Shown: piece by piece, positions 25,480-33,595 of the stretch | Layout of the letters: each line of letters starts with the position of its first letter | Numbering within the stretch: position 1 is the stretch's first letter | Source of the DNA: JBGPHT01 sp041484525 | GTDB lineage: Bacteria > Acidobacteriota > Terriglobia > Bryobacterales > Bryobacteraceae | Assembly (NCBI GenBank): GCA_041484525.1 | Contig: JBGPHT010000012.1 | Coordinates: 21,521-85,520 of the forward strand | DNA length: 64,000 nt | Direction: 5' to 3' | Translations under genes and position numbers: made by a program | The notes under the pieces: generated by a model | Databases searched by the model: none | What the model saw: the letters and a program-made list of their open reading frames with translations, nothing else | Told to the model about the DNA's origin: nothing

Positions 25480-26199
25480 ATGCGTATCGTGATCGTATCC
25501 GACATCCACGGCAACCGAACCGCTTTTGAGGCAGTCCTGGCGGACCTGCGGCAGACCTCTCCCGACCTGATCCTCCACGGTGGCGATCTGGCTGACGGTG
25601 GATCCAGTCCCGTGGAAATCGTGGACCGGATTCGCGATCTCGGCTGGCAAGGCGTGGTCGGCAATACGGATGAAATGCTTTTCAGGCCCGAGTCGCTGCA
25701 GGAATTTGCGAGTCAATCGCCCAAGCTGCAGCCCCTTTTCGCGGTGATCGAGGAGATGGCAGTGGCGACCCGTGAAGTGTTAGGAGAAGAGAGGCTCGCC
25801 TGGCTGCACGGTCTGCCGCGCAATCAGATTCATGCTCCGATGGCGCTCGTGCACGCCCGTCCCGAGAGTCTCTGGCGCGCACCCGCGCCGGAAGCGAGCG
25901 ATGCCGAGTTGGAGCCGGTCTACGGACCGCTCGGCCAGCCGATCGCCATCTACGCGCACATCCATCGCTGCTACATTCGGAGCGTTTCCGGAATGATGGT
26001 CGCCAACACGGGCAGCGTTGGTCTTCCTTACGACGGCGATCGCCGCGCTGCCTACCTCTTGCTGGATGAGTCCAAGCCAGCCATCCGGCGCGTGGAGTAT
26101 GACGTGGATCGGGAACTCAAGGCTCTCTCCGCTTGCGGTCTCCCGCACGCCGATTGGGTTGCGAAGATTCTCGAGAGCGCGAGTCCGCAGATGCCGTAG
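25480..26199 (+). CDS. Metallophosphoesterase of the YfcE/MJ0936-like group
   Basis: A 239-residue calcineurin-like phosphoesterase. Metal-site motifs in order are SDIHGN (residues 7-12), HGGDLADGG, GNTDE (the GNHD equivalent with Thr for His) and HIHR near the C-terminal third (IYAHIHRCY), plus the preceding HARPE segment. These support phosphodiesterase or phosphatase activity on an unknown substrate. The ATG at 25480 is preferred to a GTG one codon upstream. A long read-through tail of the NHL gene on the other strand covers its last 148 bases, but codon use and motifs make this strand the real one. Confidence 0.85.
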   Translation: MRIVIVSDIHGNRTAFEAVLADLRQTSPDLILHGGDLADGGSSPVEIVDRIRDLGWQGVVGNTDEMLFRPESLQEFASQSPKLQPLFAVIEEMAVATREVLGEERLAWLHGLPRNQIHAPMALVHARPESLWRAPAPEASDAELEPVYGPLGQPIAIYAHIHRCYIRSVSGMMVANTGSVGLPYDGDRRAAYLLLDESKPAIRRVEYDVDRELKALSACGLPHADWVAKILESASPQMP

Positions 26200-29048
26200 G
26201 CTATTGTTCGCGCAGCGCCTGAGTAGGATCGAATCGACGTTGCCCGTCGGCCAGATGCCGTTGGAAGTGCTGTAGCGTCTGCAACGGCGATCCACACCGC
26301 ATCTGACACAGTGCCGGCGTTACCCACGTGCAGCACTACTGGCACATAACCACCACTCTGGATGCCACGGGGGATCTGGAGATTGACCTGCATCAAACCC
26401 GCCACTTCACCTGGCGCGGCTCCTGCATAGTACACCACCGCAGGTAGCCCACCGATTGTTGCGCTCACCGGGAGGTTCGGCTGGGGCAACACGGCACCGG
26501 CCGCGAGCTTGCCATCTACACTGCCGGGTGTTGTCTGCCCTTCGCCTGTGGCGAACAGTGAGATATAGTCGCCGATTTTGACCGGGTTCGCTGCGGTATT
26601 GATCGACCCATCCGCGGCATTCACCGCCGCGGCCTGTCCGCCACCTGTCTGGTTTAGCGTGAACAGACTCGGGGCCACGGCGGCCACGGGAACAGCGACC
26701 GAAGGCGATGTCTCTCCCTGATATGTCACGGTCACCTGCGCAGCCGCGCCCGTGATTCCATAAGGCACGATGGCGGCGACTTGAGTTGCAGATGTATACA
26801 CAAGGGGCGCCGCAATTCCATTGAAGTTCACTGAAGTTCCGGCGAGCTGGGCGCCATATACTCCGCCGGTGGGGTTGTTCTGCACGAGGGTTGCCGCTCC
26901 GAGGCCAGCGCCATACACTACGACGATCTTGCCGGGCGAAAGTGGTCCGGCACTCTGGCTCGCGGCATCCAGTACCGCACCGATCAGGACGGACCGATTA
27001 GTTGGGTGCAAACGGCGGACCGCGACTCCGATCACATCCGACACGTACAGGTCGCCCTGCCCATCCAGCGTTATGGCGCCGGGCTGCGTGAATCGGGCAT
27101 TCGCCGCCGTACCGCCATCCCCTGAGTAGGCTTGGGTGTAAATACTGCCCGCCACCGTCGTGATGATGCCGGCGGCCGAGATCTTCCGAATGCGTTGGGT
27201 ACCCGACTCGCAAACCACGAGGTTGCCCGCCGCATCGATCGCGACTCCCGCCGGGTTGAAGAGTGGGGAATTTACAGCGGGGACGCCCTCGCCCCCATAC
27301 CCCGCCGTCCCGGTACCCGCAACGGTAGTGATAATCCCATCCGTCGAAACTTTTCGAACCCGCTGATTAATCAAGTCGGCGATGAAGAGGCTGCCCTGAG
27401 CGTCGGCGACGAGAGCCACGGTCGACGACGAACCGAGCTGAGCTTTGGTAGCCAAGCTGCCATCGCCGGAATAGCCCGACTTTCCGGTACCAGCCGCAGT
27501 GGTGATGACTCCATCGGCGGAGACGTTACGAATCACGAAATTAAGGGCCTCATAGACGAAGAGGTTGCCCCGCGGGCCGATGGTTAGGGCTGACGGACGA
27601 GACAGTTGGGCAGTGGATGCTGTCCCGCCGTCGCCTGAGTACCCGGAAGTGCCGGTGCCGGCGACGGTTGTGATGGTCCCATCCGCCGATACTCTCCGAA
27701 TTCGGTTGTTGACTGAATCGCCAATGAAGATGTTGCTTTGCGCATCGACCGCCACGCCAGCGGGCCCGGCGAGCATGGCGCTAATAGCCGGACCGCCGTC
27801 GCCTGAGTAACCTGACACCCCGGTGCCCGCAGCCGTGCTGATGGTTCCCGCTGGTGAAACTTTCCAAACGCGGTTGGCAACACGATCGGCGATGAAAAGA
27901 TTGCCCTGCGCGTCAACGGCCACGCCGGATGCATCGCCAATTTGAGCGGAGCCCGCCGGACCGCCGACTACGGCGCCCAGTGTGCCTCCGCCCGCCACTG
28001 TCCTGATGACTCCGTCCGGCGAAACTTTTCGAATCAGTTGCCGGTTGTCAGTGACAAAAACGTTGCCCTGCGGGTCGACTGCCACGCTGCGCGGGCCCAC
28101 GACCAGCGTTGGGCCTCCGTCCCCTGAAGTGGTCGCACTGCCGTTGCCGGCCACCGTAGCGATGATCCCGTTGGGGGAGACTTTGCGAACGCGGGATGCA
28201 GTCTGCTCCGCGATAAAGAGATTGTCTTGCCGGTCGATTGCGAGGCCGATGGGAGCGAAGAGCTGGGCGCTGGTGGCCGAGCCGCCGTCGCCGGCGGTAG
28301 TTGTACCGCCACCCGCCACCGTCGTTATCGTCCCGTCCTGCGAGATCTTCCGAATGCGGGCGTTTCCGTAATCAGCGACGAAAATATTGCCTTCCGCGTC
28401 GATGGCTAGGCCGGACGGGCTACTCAGTTGAGCGTTAGCGGCCGGTCCCCCGTCGCCGGCATATCCGGCTTTGCCATTGCCCGCAATAGTTGTGATGATG
28501 CCGTTCGGCGATATCTTGCGCGCGCGGTTGTCGTCAGCAATGAAAAGATCGCCGCGGCTATCCACCGCGAGGCCGTAGGGTTGGATCAGTTGCGCACTGG
28601 CGGCCGGTCCTCCGTCGCCGGAATCTCCAGCCGAAGCGCTGCCGGCCACCGTCGTAATGGTTCCGCCTGGCGAGATCCTACGGACGCTACTGCGGTCGGA
28701 TAAGAAGATATTCCCCTGGCCGTCGACGGTCAGGCCGTTCGAAAGACCAGGAAAGAGCTGCGCGCTAGTGGCCGGCCCGCCGTCACCCGAATATCCCGGC
28801 TTACCGTTCCCGGCTACGCGAGTCATCACGCCGCTTGCATCCAGCTTGAACACGCAATAGGACGCGATGAAATACGCGTTGCCCGATGTGTCCGTCGCCA
28901 CACTATTGGCCGGAAGAAATGAGGCACTGGTTGCCGCTACCGGCGCGGGCGGAGGTGCGCCGCCCGCTACAGTGGAAATAATGTACTGTTGAGCGGAGGC
29001 AACGCTGGCGAACATCAGAAGACAAATCGCCGCGCGGCTGTGCCACAT
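26052..29048 (-). CDS. Secreted NHL-repeat propeller with Solibacter C-terminal domain; 3' end fused to foreign sequence
   Basis: A secreted protein with signal peptide (SRAAICLLMFASVASA), at least ten NHL-type blades of the form GITTVAGxGxxGYSGDGGPAxxAQL followed by GLAVDxxGNLFIAD, then a TIGR03437-type Solibacter domain (VYGAGLGAATL and PVSATIGGLPAVVYYAGAAPGE). Members of this family normally end just after a strand such as VWIAVA; that point here is near 26,280. The open frame continues another 75 residues of unrelated sequence, antisense to the phosphoesterase gene. The natural stop appears to have been lost. The ATG at 29048 is chosen for its upstream GAGG and the signal peptide. Function unknown; probably cell-surface. 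Confidence 0.82.
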   Translation of the reverse strand: MWHSRAAICLLMFASVASAQQYIISTVAGGAPPPAPVAATSASFLPANSVATDTSGNAYFIASYCVFKLDASGVMTRVAGNGKPGYSGDGGPATSAQLFPGLSNGLTVDGQGNIFLSDRSSVRRISPGGTITTVAGSASAGDSGDGGPAASAQLIQPYGLAVDSRGDLFIADDNRARKISPNGIITTIAGNGKAGYAGDGGPAANAQLSSPSGLAIDAEGNIFVADYGNARIRKISQDGTITTVAGGGTTTAGDGGSATSAQLFAPIGLAIDRQDNLFIAEQTASRVRKVSPNGIIATVAGNGSATTSGDGGPTLVVGPRSVAVDPQGNVFVTDNRQLIRKVSPDGVIRTVAGGGTLGAVVGGPAGSAQIGDASGVAVDAQGNLFIADRVANRVWKVSPAGTISTAAGTGVSGYSGDGGPAISAMLAGPAGVAVDAQSNIFIGDSVNNRIRRVSADGTITTVAGTGTSGYSGDGGTASTAQLSRPSALTIGPRGNLFVYEALNFVIRNVSADGVITTAAGTGKSGYSGDGSLATKAQLGSSSTVALVADAQGSLFIADLINQRVRKVSTDGIITTVAGTGTAGYGGEGVPAVNSPLFNPAGVAIDAAGNLVVCESGTQRIRKISAAGIITTVAGSIYTQAYSGDGGTAANARFTQPGAITLDGQGDLYVSDVIGVAVRRLHPTNRSVLIGAVLDAASQSAGPLSPGKIVVVYGAGLGAATLVQNNPTGGVYGAQLAGTSVNFNGIAAPLVYTSATQVAAIVPYGITGAAAQVTVTYQGETSPSVAVPVAAVAPSLFTLNQTGGGQAAAVNAADGSINTAANPVKIGDYISLFATGEGQTTPGSVDGKLAAGAVLPQPNLPVSATIGGLPAVVYYAGAAPGEVAGLMQVNLQIPRGIQSGGYVPVVLHVGNAGTVSDAVWIAVADATALPTASGRRATSIRSYSGAARTIAYGICGLALSRIFATQSACGRPQAERALSSRSTSYSTRRMAGLDSSSKR
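26201..26279 (-). pseudogene. Short C-terminal relic of an ADOP-type permease
   Basis: In a frame different from the NHL tail, the minus strand reads ADGQRRFDPTQALREQ and a TAG at 26201-26203. RRxDPxxALRxx-stop is the standard end of acidobacterial orphan permeases; compare RRAAKIDPLSAIRAE at the end of the intact copy at 33,596. Only about 25 codons remain. The match is short, so the call is tentative. Confidence 0.45.
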
Positions 29049-29363
29049 TGTAGTTCCTCGCCTCTTGGAATGGCAAAACTCCATGGTTGCGATTGTAACT
29101 GGCTTTCAGATCCTAAATCCTTGTTGTAGTCGCCACACCAATGTCTAGCCCCCGGCAGAAGACGTTCGCCTAATTGACCACGCTAGCATGCAACGCCTCC
29201 GAATCGTTTTTGGACTTGAACCTACCGCCGCTGAGTATATCGCGCGGGCGACAGCCATTGACGAAGAACGGAGTTGTCGGAGAGTGCAGATGCGGGGTCG
29301 CCAAGTCCGCGTGTGGGAAACCCGACGATTGATCCTGTGAAACGCCGTTACAATACTCCGCAC
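29049..29363. other. Gap between NHL gene and hicA relic
   Basis: About 315 bases with no recognised gene. The upstream region of the NHL gene, which must contain its promoter, is at the left end. A plus-strand open frame of 50 codons (ATG at 29188, TGA at 29338, beginning MQRLRIVFGLEPTAAEYIAR) has no good ribosome binding site and no family I know; it may be chance. Confidence 0.35.
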
Positions 29364-29554
29364 TTAGCATCTATGGCCTCGAAATCTTAGGTCAGTGCAA
29401 ATCCTGCGGGCCAGGAAGTCATTCACCTCGCGGTGGCGTGGAACTGATGAGGATTTGCGGGCCAAACGATTGACGTAAACGGTATGATTTTTTCCTTCGC
29501 GAAGGAATTCACAGCCATTGGTTCGAGATGGCGGATCAGGTCGACCCGCTTCAT
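29364..29554 (-). pseudogene. hicA: hicA toxin gene broken by a one-base deletion
   Basis: The first eleven codons read MKRVDLIRHLE, the standard start of HicA mRNA interferases. After a shift of one base near 29,515-29,521 the next frame reads GCEFLREGKNHTVYVN and then SVPRHREVNDFLARRICTDL before a TAA at 29364-29366. Together these make a complete HicA with its catalytic His (KNHTVY) and the PRH motif; the length (191 bases) is one base short of a whole number of codons. The ATG overlaps the hicB stop by four bases, as in coupled toxin-antitoxin pairs. As read, the toxin would not be made. Confidence 0.85.
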
Positions 29555-29784
29555 GCCGCGGGTAGAACGAAGGTCTCGCGGATTACGGTGGCGCCCTCAA
29601 GGGACTGCTCTGCCAACGCGCGATTCGCTTCCAGAACCAGCGCGACAGCCTCATTGAGATTCTCGCGAGCCTCGTCGAGAGTCTCGCCCTGGGTATTAGC
29701 CCCGCGCAGTTCTTCTATGAAAGCTACGTAACCCTCTGGCACTTTCATGTATACAGCAGTCAGCTTTATGGCCATTCCTGCCAT
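29551..29784 (-). CDS. hicB: HicB-family antitoxin
   Basis: A 77-residue single-domain HicB protein with the degenerate RNase H-like fold: KVPEGYVAFIEELRGANTQGETLDEARENL matches the family core in two adjoining pieces. It would neutralise HicA and repress the operon. The start at 29784 has AGGTGA five bases before the ATG. It lies upstream of the toxin gene, the reverse of the E. coli order but common elsewhere. Its partner is frameshifted, so the antitoxin may now be an orphan. Confidence 0.85.
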   Translation of the reverse strand: MAGMAIKLTAVYMKVPEGYVAFIEELRGANTQGETLDEARENLNEAVALVLEANRALAEQSLEGATVIRETFVLPAA

Positions 29785-29846
29785 TGTCTCACCTGCGGCC
29801 AGCAGGCAAAGTGACGACCATCGAATCCACGATGGTCCTCGTCATT

Positions 29847-30071
29847 TCACCCCTTTTTCCGCCAGCCCCTCGCCGCCACAGGCTCCAGCAGCCGCAGCAC
29901 GTGCTCGCCAGTCTCGGGGTCGTACCGGTAATCCACCACTGCGTCGGCCGCATCCAGCGCAGGCGCCGCCTCGATCGTTGGATTACTCACACTCACCTCG
30001 CCATTATTCCGGATGCGCAACTCGCTGCCGACCTGCAGCGGAATCCTCGTGAACGTCTGGTGCGGGCTCAT
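29847..30071 (-). CDS. Small hypothetical protein
   Basis: A 74-residue protein without signal peptide or membrane segment; the sequence has an acidic middle (AAPALDAADAVVDYRYDPETGEHV) and a basic tail (ARGWRKKG). GAGGAG stands five bases before the ATG, a good argument that it is translated. I do not recognise the family. It is 60 bp upstream of hemH on the same strand and may share its transcript. Confidence 0.6.
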   Translation of the reverse strand: MSPHQTFTRIPLQVGSELRIRNNGEVSVSNPTIEAAPALDAADAVVDYRYDPETGEHVLRLLEPVAARGWRKKG

Positions 30072-30131
30072 GATTGCTCCTCTGCTTTCATGTTCGCGCC
30101 CGCCCCGCGCGCCGGTCTGTACGATTCCGAC

Positions 30132-31112
30132 CTAAACGGACCCGGAACCGCTACCGCCCGCCGGGACCGCCACCCGCGTTCGCACCAACCCGCCGAGAGC
30201 GCGGATAAACGCGGGCGAATCGTTTAACCCCGCCACCATCCGGTAGTCTTCGATTCCCAGGCCGCGCGCCTGCTCGCGGTGCTCGATGTCGATCTCGTGC
30301 AGCGTCTCCACGTGGTCCGAGACGAAGGAGATCGGCACCACCAGCACATGCCTCCTGCCCTCGGCCGCCAACCGCTTCACCGTCTCGTGCATCGATGGCG
30401 CCAGCCATTTCGACGCGCCGACTTTGCTTTGATAGCAGAGGTGCCGCCGCCCCGGCCACCCGCCGCGCTCCCACACCAGCTCCGTCGTGCTCTCGATCTG
30501 CCGCTGGTAAGGATCGCCCTGCTCGATCACCGAGACCGGCACGCTGTGCGCGCTGAACACCACGTCCACGTCGCGCGGGTCGGCGAACCCCGCCATCGTC
30601 TCGTTCACCTTCCCCACCACCGACGCCAGATACGCCTCGTCTTCGTAAAACTCCTGGACGACCTGGACCTCGCCGCCCTTCCACTTCCTCCGCCATTCGT
30701 TCAGGCTGCTGCCCGTGGTGGTCTTCGAGTATTGCGGATAGAGCGGCAGCAGCACCACCTGCTCGGCGCGCAGCCGCTCGATCTCGGCAATCGCCTCCGC
30801 CGTGAACGGATGCCAGTATCGCATCGCCACCACGACACGCGCGTCCAGATCCCGCCGCAGTTCGGTTTCGAGCGCCGCCGCCTGCCGCCGCGTGTGCTCG
30901 AGGATCGGGCTTTTGCCGCCGATCTCGGCGTAGTGGTGCGCCACGTGTTTGGCCCGCCGCGTCGAAATCAACTTGGCGAGCGGTTGCCGCGCGATGCGCG
31001 CGAAAGGAAAATCAATGATGTCCGGATCGCAGAACAGGTTATACAGAAACGGCTCGATAGCCTCCAGCGAATCCGGCCCCCCCAGTTGGAAAAGTACGAC
31101 CCCTAGTGTCAC
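30132..31112 (-). CDS. hemH: Ferrochelatase
   Basis: A 326-residue cytosolic enzyme that inserts Fe(II) into protoporphyrin IX (or coproporphyrin) in the last steps of heme synthesis. Family segments include LFQLGGPDSLEAIEPFLYNLF, YPQYSKTTTGS and SAHSVP with metal-site His189, and SDHVETLHEID with Glu269. Length and motif order fit the class fully. The final residues (PAGGSGSGSV) are low complexity. The gene stands alone, with no other heme synthesis gene in the window, and is divergent from the DUF5060 protein gene with only 24 bp between start codons. Confidence 0.95.
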   Translation of the reverse strand: MTLGVVLFQLGGPDSLEAIEPFLYNLFCDPDIIDFPFARIARQPLAKLISTRRAKHVAHHYAEIGGKSPILEHTRRQAAALETELRRDLDARVVVAMRYWHPFTAEAIAEIERLRAEQVVLLPLYPQYSKTTTGSSLNEWRRKWKGGEVQVVQEFYEDEAYLASVVGKVNETMAGFADPRDVDVVFSAHSVPVSVIEQGDPYQRQIESTTELVWERGGWPGRRHLCYQSKVGASKWLAPSMHETVKRLAAEGRRHVLVVPISFVSDHVETLHEIDIEHREQARGLGIEDYRMVAGLNDSPAFIRALGGLVRTRVAVPAGGSGSGSV

Positions 31113-31136
31113 TCCTCGTCAGTTTACACTGAATGT

Positions 31137-32897
31137 ATGGGCCCACGGCTGACGCTCCTCGCACTCGCCCTCGCGCCGCATCTGCTGGCGGATTGCGCCA
31201 ACACCCCCGCCTACTCGACCTGCGAGCTGGTGTTCGAGCTCAGCGAGAAGGATGCCGCCGCGAATCCCAACCCGTACGTCTCGGTGGATCTGCGTGCCGA
31301 GTTCCGATCGCCGCGGCACCGCACCTACATGCTTCCGGCTTACTGGGACGGCGGCCGCCGCATCGTCATCCGCGTCTCGCCCGTCGAAGCCGGCGATTGG
31401 GATTACCGCCTCACCAGCAACATCGCCGAGTGGAATGGCAAGACCGGCGCCTTCACCGCCGCCGCCTCCGAGGCGCCCGGCTTCGTCCGCACCGCCAACG
31501 TGCACCACTGGGCTTACACCGAGCGCAATCTCCCGCATCTTTGGATGGGCGCGAGCGAGCTGCGTTTCGGGTTCGTGGACGACGCCGCATTCCGTGCCAT
31601 GGCCGACGCGCGCGCGTCCCAGAAGTTCAACCACGTGCGCGGCTTCATCATGGCGCAGCCGCAGGACGCCGCCTACACCGGTCCTGACGCGCCCGACGTG
31701 CAACAGTTCCAGCGCCTCGACCAGCGCGTCCTCTATCTGAACCAGAAGGGCATTACCGCCGACCTCATCCTCTCCGCCGGCGCCGGCGCCATCACGCGCC
31801 TCTTCCCCGGCTGGGAGCAGCGTCGCCGCTTCCTGCGCTATATCGCCGCGCGCTACGCCGCCATGAACGTCACCTGGCAAGGCGTGGATGTGTTCGAAGA
31901 TTATCCCGACGGCCGCGCGCTCCTCAGGGAACTCGGGGGCTACCTGAAAGAGTTCGACCCGTATCAGCACCCGCGCACTACCGGCGCGCACGTCACCTCG
32001 TCACCCTTGCTCGACGACGGCTGGATGAACTTCGTGGCTTACCAAACGGCCGATGATTCCGTGGGCGCGATCGAGCACCAGCTCTTCCCGGTGCCATTCG
32101 TCAACCTCGATTTCGGTCGCGAGGGCTCCGACCCCGACGCCTTCCGGAAGCGCTTGTGGAACGTCACCATGGACGGCCAGTATCCCACTTACGCCGCCGG
32201 CGCCGCGCCGCTCACGTCGCCCGGCACCAAGGCCATGCAAGCCTGGTGGGACGTGCTGTCGGACACGCGCCACTGGGAGCTCGAACCGTACTTCGATATC
32301 GATGGCGGACGCGCCGTGGCGCTCGAAGATGCCGATTACCTCGCCTATATCGAGAAGCCCGGGCCCATCGAGATGCTGGTACAGAAGCACGGCTACGACG
32401 TTTATTGGATCAACCCCGCCGACGGCGAAACTACCAAGGCCAAGTTCAAGGGCGACCATTTCACCGGCAGTCCGCCCAACAATTCCCACGACTGGATTCT
32501 GCGCGTAGTGCGCGAAGGCCACGTCGAGGGCATGAACAAGTCGTACAAGTTCGAGTCGCGCGAGATCGTGCTGCAGGAAGTGGAATCCAACAGCCCGAAG
32601 GTGCCGTTCGACCTCGAGCAACCCACGGGCGATATTTCACTCGCCAAGCCGGCCGCCTACCTAGCCAAGCTGACGCGCGAGTCGCGCGCCACCCGCAGCA
32701 TGATGTGGATGTGGACTGGCGAAGTGGCCGCCGATAAGCAAGGCGTTCGCGTCCTCGCCACTGGCCCCAAAGGGAACTTCCCAGTGCCCGCCGACATCGC
32801 CAAGAACTACCCCGCTGTGATGCACCTGCGGCTCTACGGCCTGAACGCCAACGGAAAGCTCTACGCCCGCGACGCAGCGTGCGGCATCGTCAAGTGA
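31137..32897 (+). CDS. Secreted DUF5060-domain glycoside-hydrolase-like protein
   Basis: A 586-residue protein with a signal peptide (PRLTLLALALAPHLLA). The N-terminal part (about 25-105) matches the DUF5060 beta-sandwich (YSTCELVFELSEK and RRIVIRVSPVEAGDWDYRL) that precedes DUF4038-type TIM-barrel glycoside hydrolases. The middle contains barrel-like strands (NHVRGFIMAQPQ, NVTWQGVDVFEDY, WMNFVAYQTADD), with plausible acidic residues Glu and Asp in VFEDYPDG. The substrate is not known. Its TGA overlaps the GTG start of tsaB, so the two are translationally coupled although functionally unrelated. Confidence 0.8.
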   Translation: MGPRLTLLALALAPHLLADCANTPAYSTCELVFELSEKDAAANPNPYVSVDLRAEFRSPRHRTYMLPAYWDGGRRIVIRVSPVEAGDWDYRLTSNIAEWNGKTGAFTAAASEAPGFVRTANVHHWAYTERNLPHLWMGASELRFGFVDDAAFRAMADARASQKFNHVRGFIMAQPQDAAYTGPDAPDVQQFQRLDQRVLYLNQKGITADLILSAGAGAITRLFPGWEQRRRFLRYIAARYAAMNVTWQGVDVFEDYPDGRALLRELGGYLKEFDPYQHPRTTGAHVTSSPLLDDGWMNFVAYQTADDSVGAIEHQLFPVPFVNLDFGREGSDPDAFRKRLWNVTMDGQYPTYAAGAAPLTSPGTKAMQAWWDVLSDTRHWELEPYFDIDGGRAVALEDADYLAYIEKPGPIEMLVQKHGYDVYWINPADGETTKAKFKGDHFTGSPPNNSHDWILRVVREGHVEGMNKSYKFESREIVLQEVESNSPKVPFDLEQPTGDISLAKPAAYLAKLTRESRATRSMMWMWTGEVAADKQGVRVLATGPKGNFPVPADIAKNYPAVMHLRLYGLNANGKLYARDAACGIVK

Positions 32898-33484
32898 TCC
32901 TGGCCGTCGACACCACGAGCGAGCACGGCAGCATCGCGCTGCTGCCCGGTGAGGAGATGGCGCTTCATGCACCCGATGGCTTCGCGCACATTCTCTATGG
33001 CAAGCTTGCTGAACTCCTCCATCGCCATGGTGTGACGGTGGCTGATGTGGATTGCTTCGCCGCCGCCTCCGGCCCCGGCTCTTTCACCGGCGTACGCGTA
33101 GGACTTGCCTGCATCAAGGGACTGGCCGAAGCGCTCGGCAAGCCCGCCGTCGCCGTGTCGAACCTGCAGGCGATTTCGACCTTCGGCACGGGTCCGCTGC
33201 GCGCCGTCCAGATCGACGCGCGACGCGGCGACATCTACGCCGCCCTCTATGACGACGCCGCGCGCCTGGTGCAACCCGAAGTAGTCATCAAGCCCGAAGC
33301 CTGGCGCGCCGGTCTGCCCGCAGGCGTGGATTTCGTCGAGTCTCCTCGCATGTTGGCCGGCGCGGTGGCGAAGCTGGCGTTGGCCCACTATCTCCGCGGC
33401 GGGCTCTGCGACCCCGCCGCCATAGACGCCAACTACATCCGCCGCTCCGACGCCGAACTGTCGTGGACAGAACCGCAACCGTAG
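32894..33484 (+). CDS. tsaB: tRNA threonylcarbamoyladenosine biosynthesis protein TsaB
   Basis: A 196-residue ASKHA-fold protein that acts as the non-catalytic partner of TsaD in making t6A at tRNA position 37. MILAVDTTSEHGSIAL at the N-terminus and SGPGSFTGVRVGLACIKGLA are the family signatures. The GTG at 32894 is used because it gives the exact family start and overlaps the preceding stop (GTGA). Essential in most bacteria. A palindromic repeat follows four bases after the stop. Confidence 0.93.
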   Translation: MILAVDTTSEHGSIALLPGEEMALHAPDGFAHILYGKLAELLHRHGVTVADVDCFAAASGPGSFTGVRVGLACIKGLAEALGKPAVAVSNLQAISTFGTGPLRAVQIDARRGDIYAALYDDAARLVQPEVVIKPEAWRAGLPAGVDFVESPRMLAGAVAKLALAHYLRGGLCDPAAIDANYIRRSDAELSWTEPQP

Positions 33485-33488
33485 AGTA

Positions 33489-33573
33489 GTGAAAGAATCC
33501 GGGGATGCTCCGGGCGACCTACGCGAATTCCGCAACCTATCCGCAAAGTAGGCGCGTCCCCGCATTCTTTCAC
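33489..33573. repeat. Palindromic dispersed repeat, copy 1 (85 bp)
   Basis: The ends GTGAAAGAAT and ATTCTTTCAC are exact inverted repeats, followed inward by GGGGA and TCCCC, so the unit can form a long hairpin. A second, diverged copy sits at 63,323-63,403 with the shared core GGGATGCTCC and GCGCGTCCCCG. Both copies start within five bases of a stop codon. It may act as a terminator or mRNA-stability element between tsaB and the convergent permease gene, in the manner of REP elements; no T run follows. Confidence 0.75.
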
Positions 33574-33595
33574 GGCGCCTCACGGTCGCGGGCCA

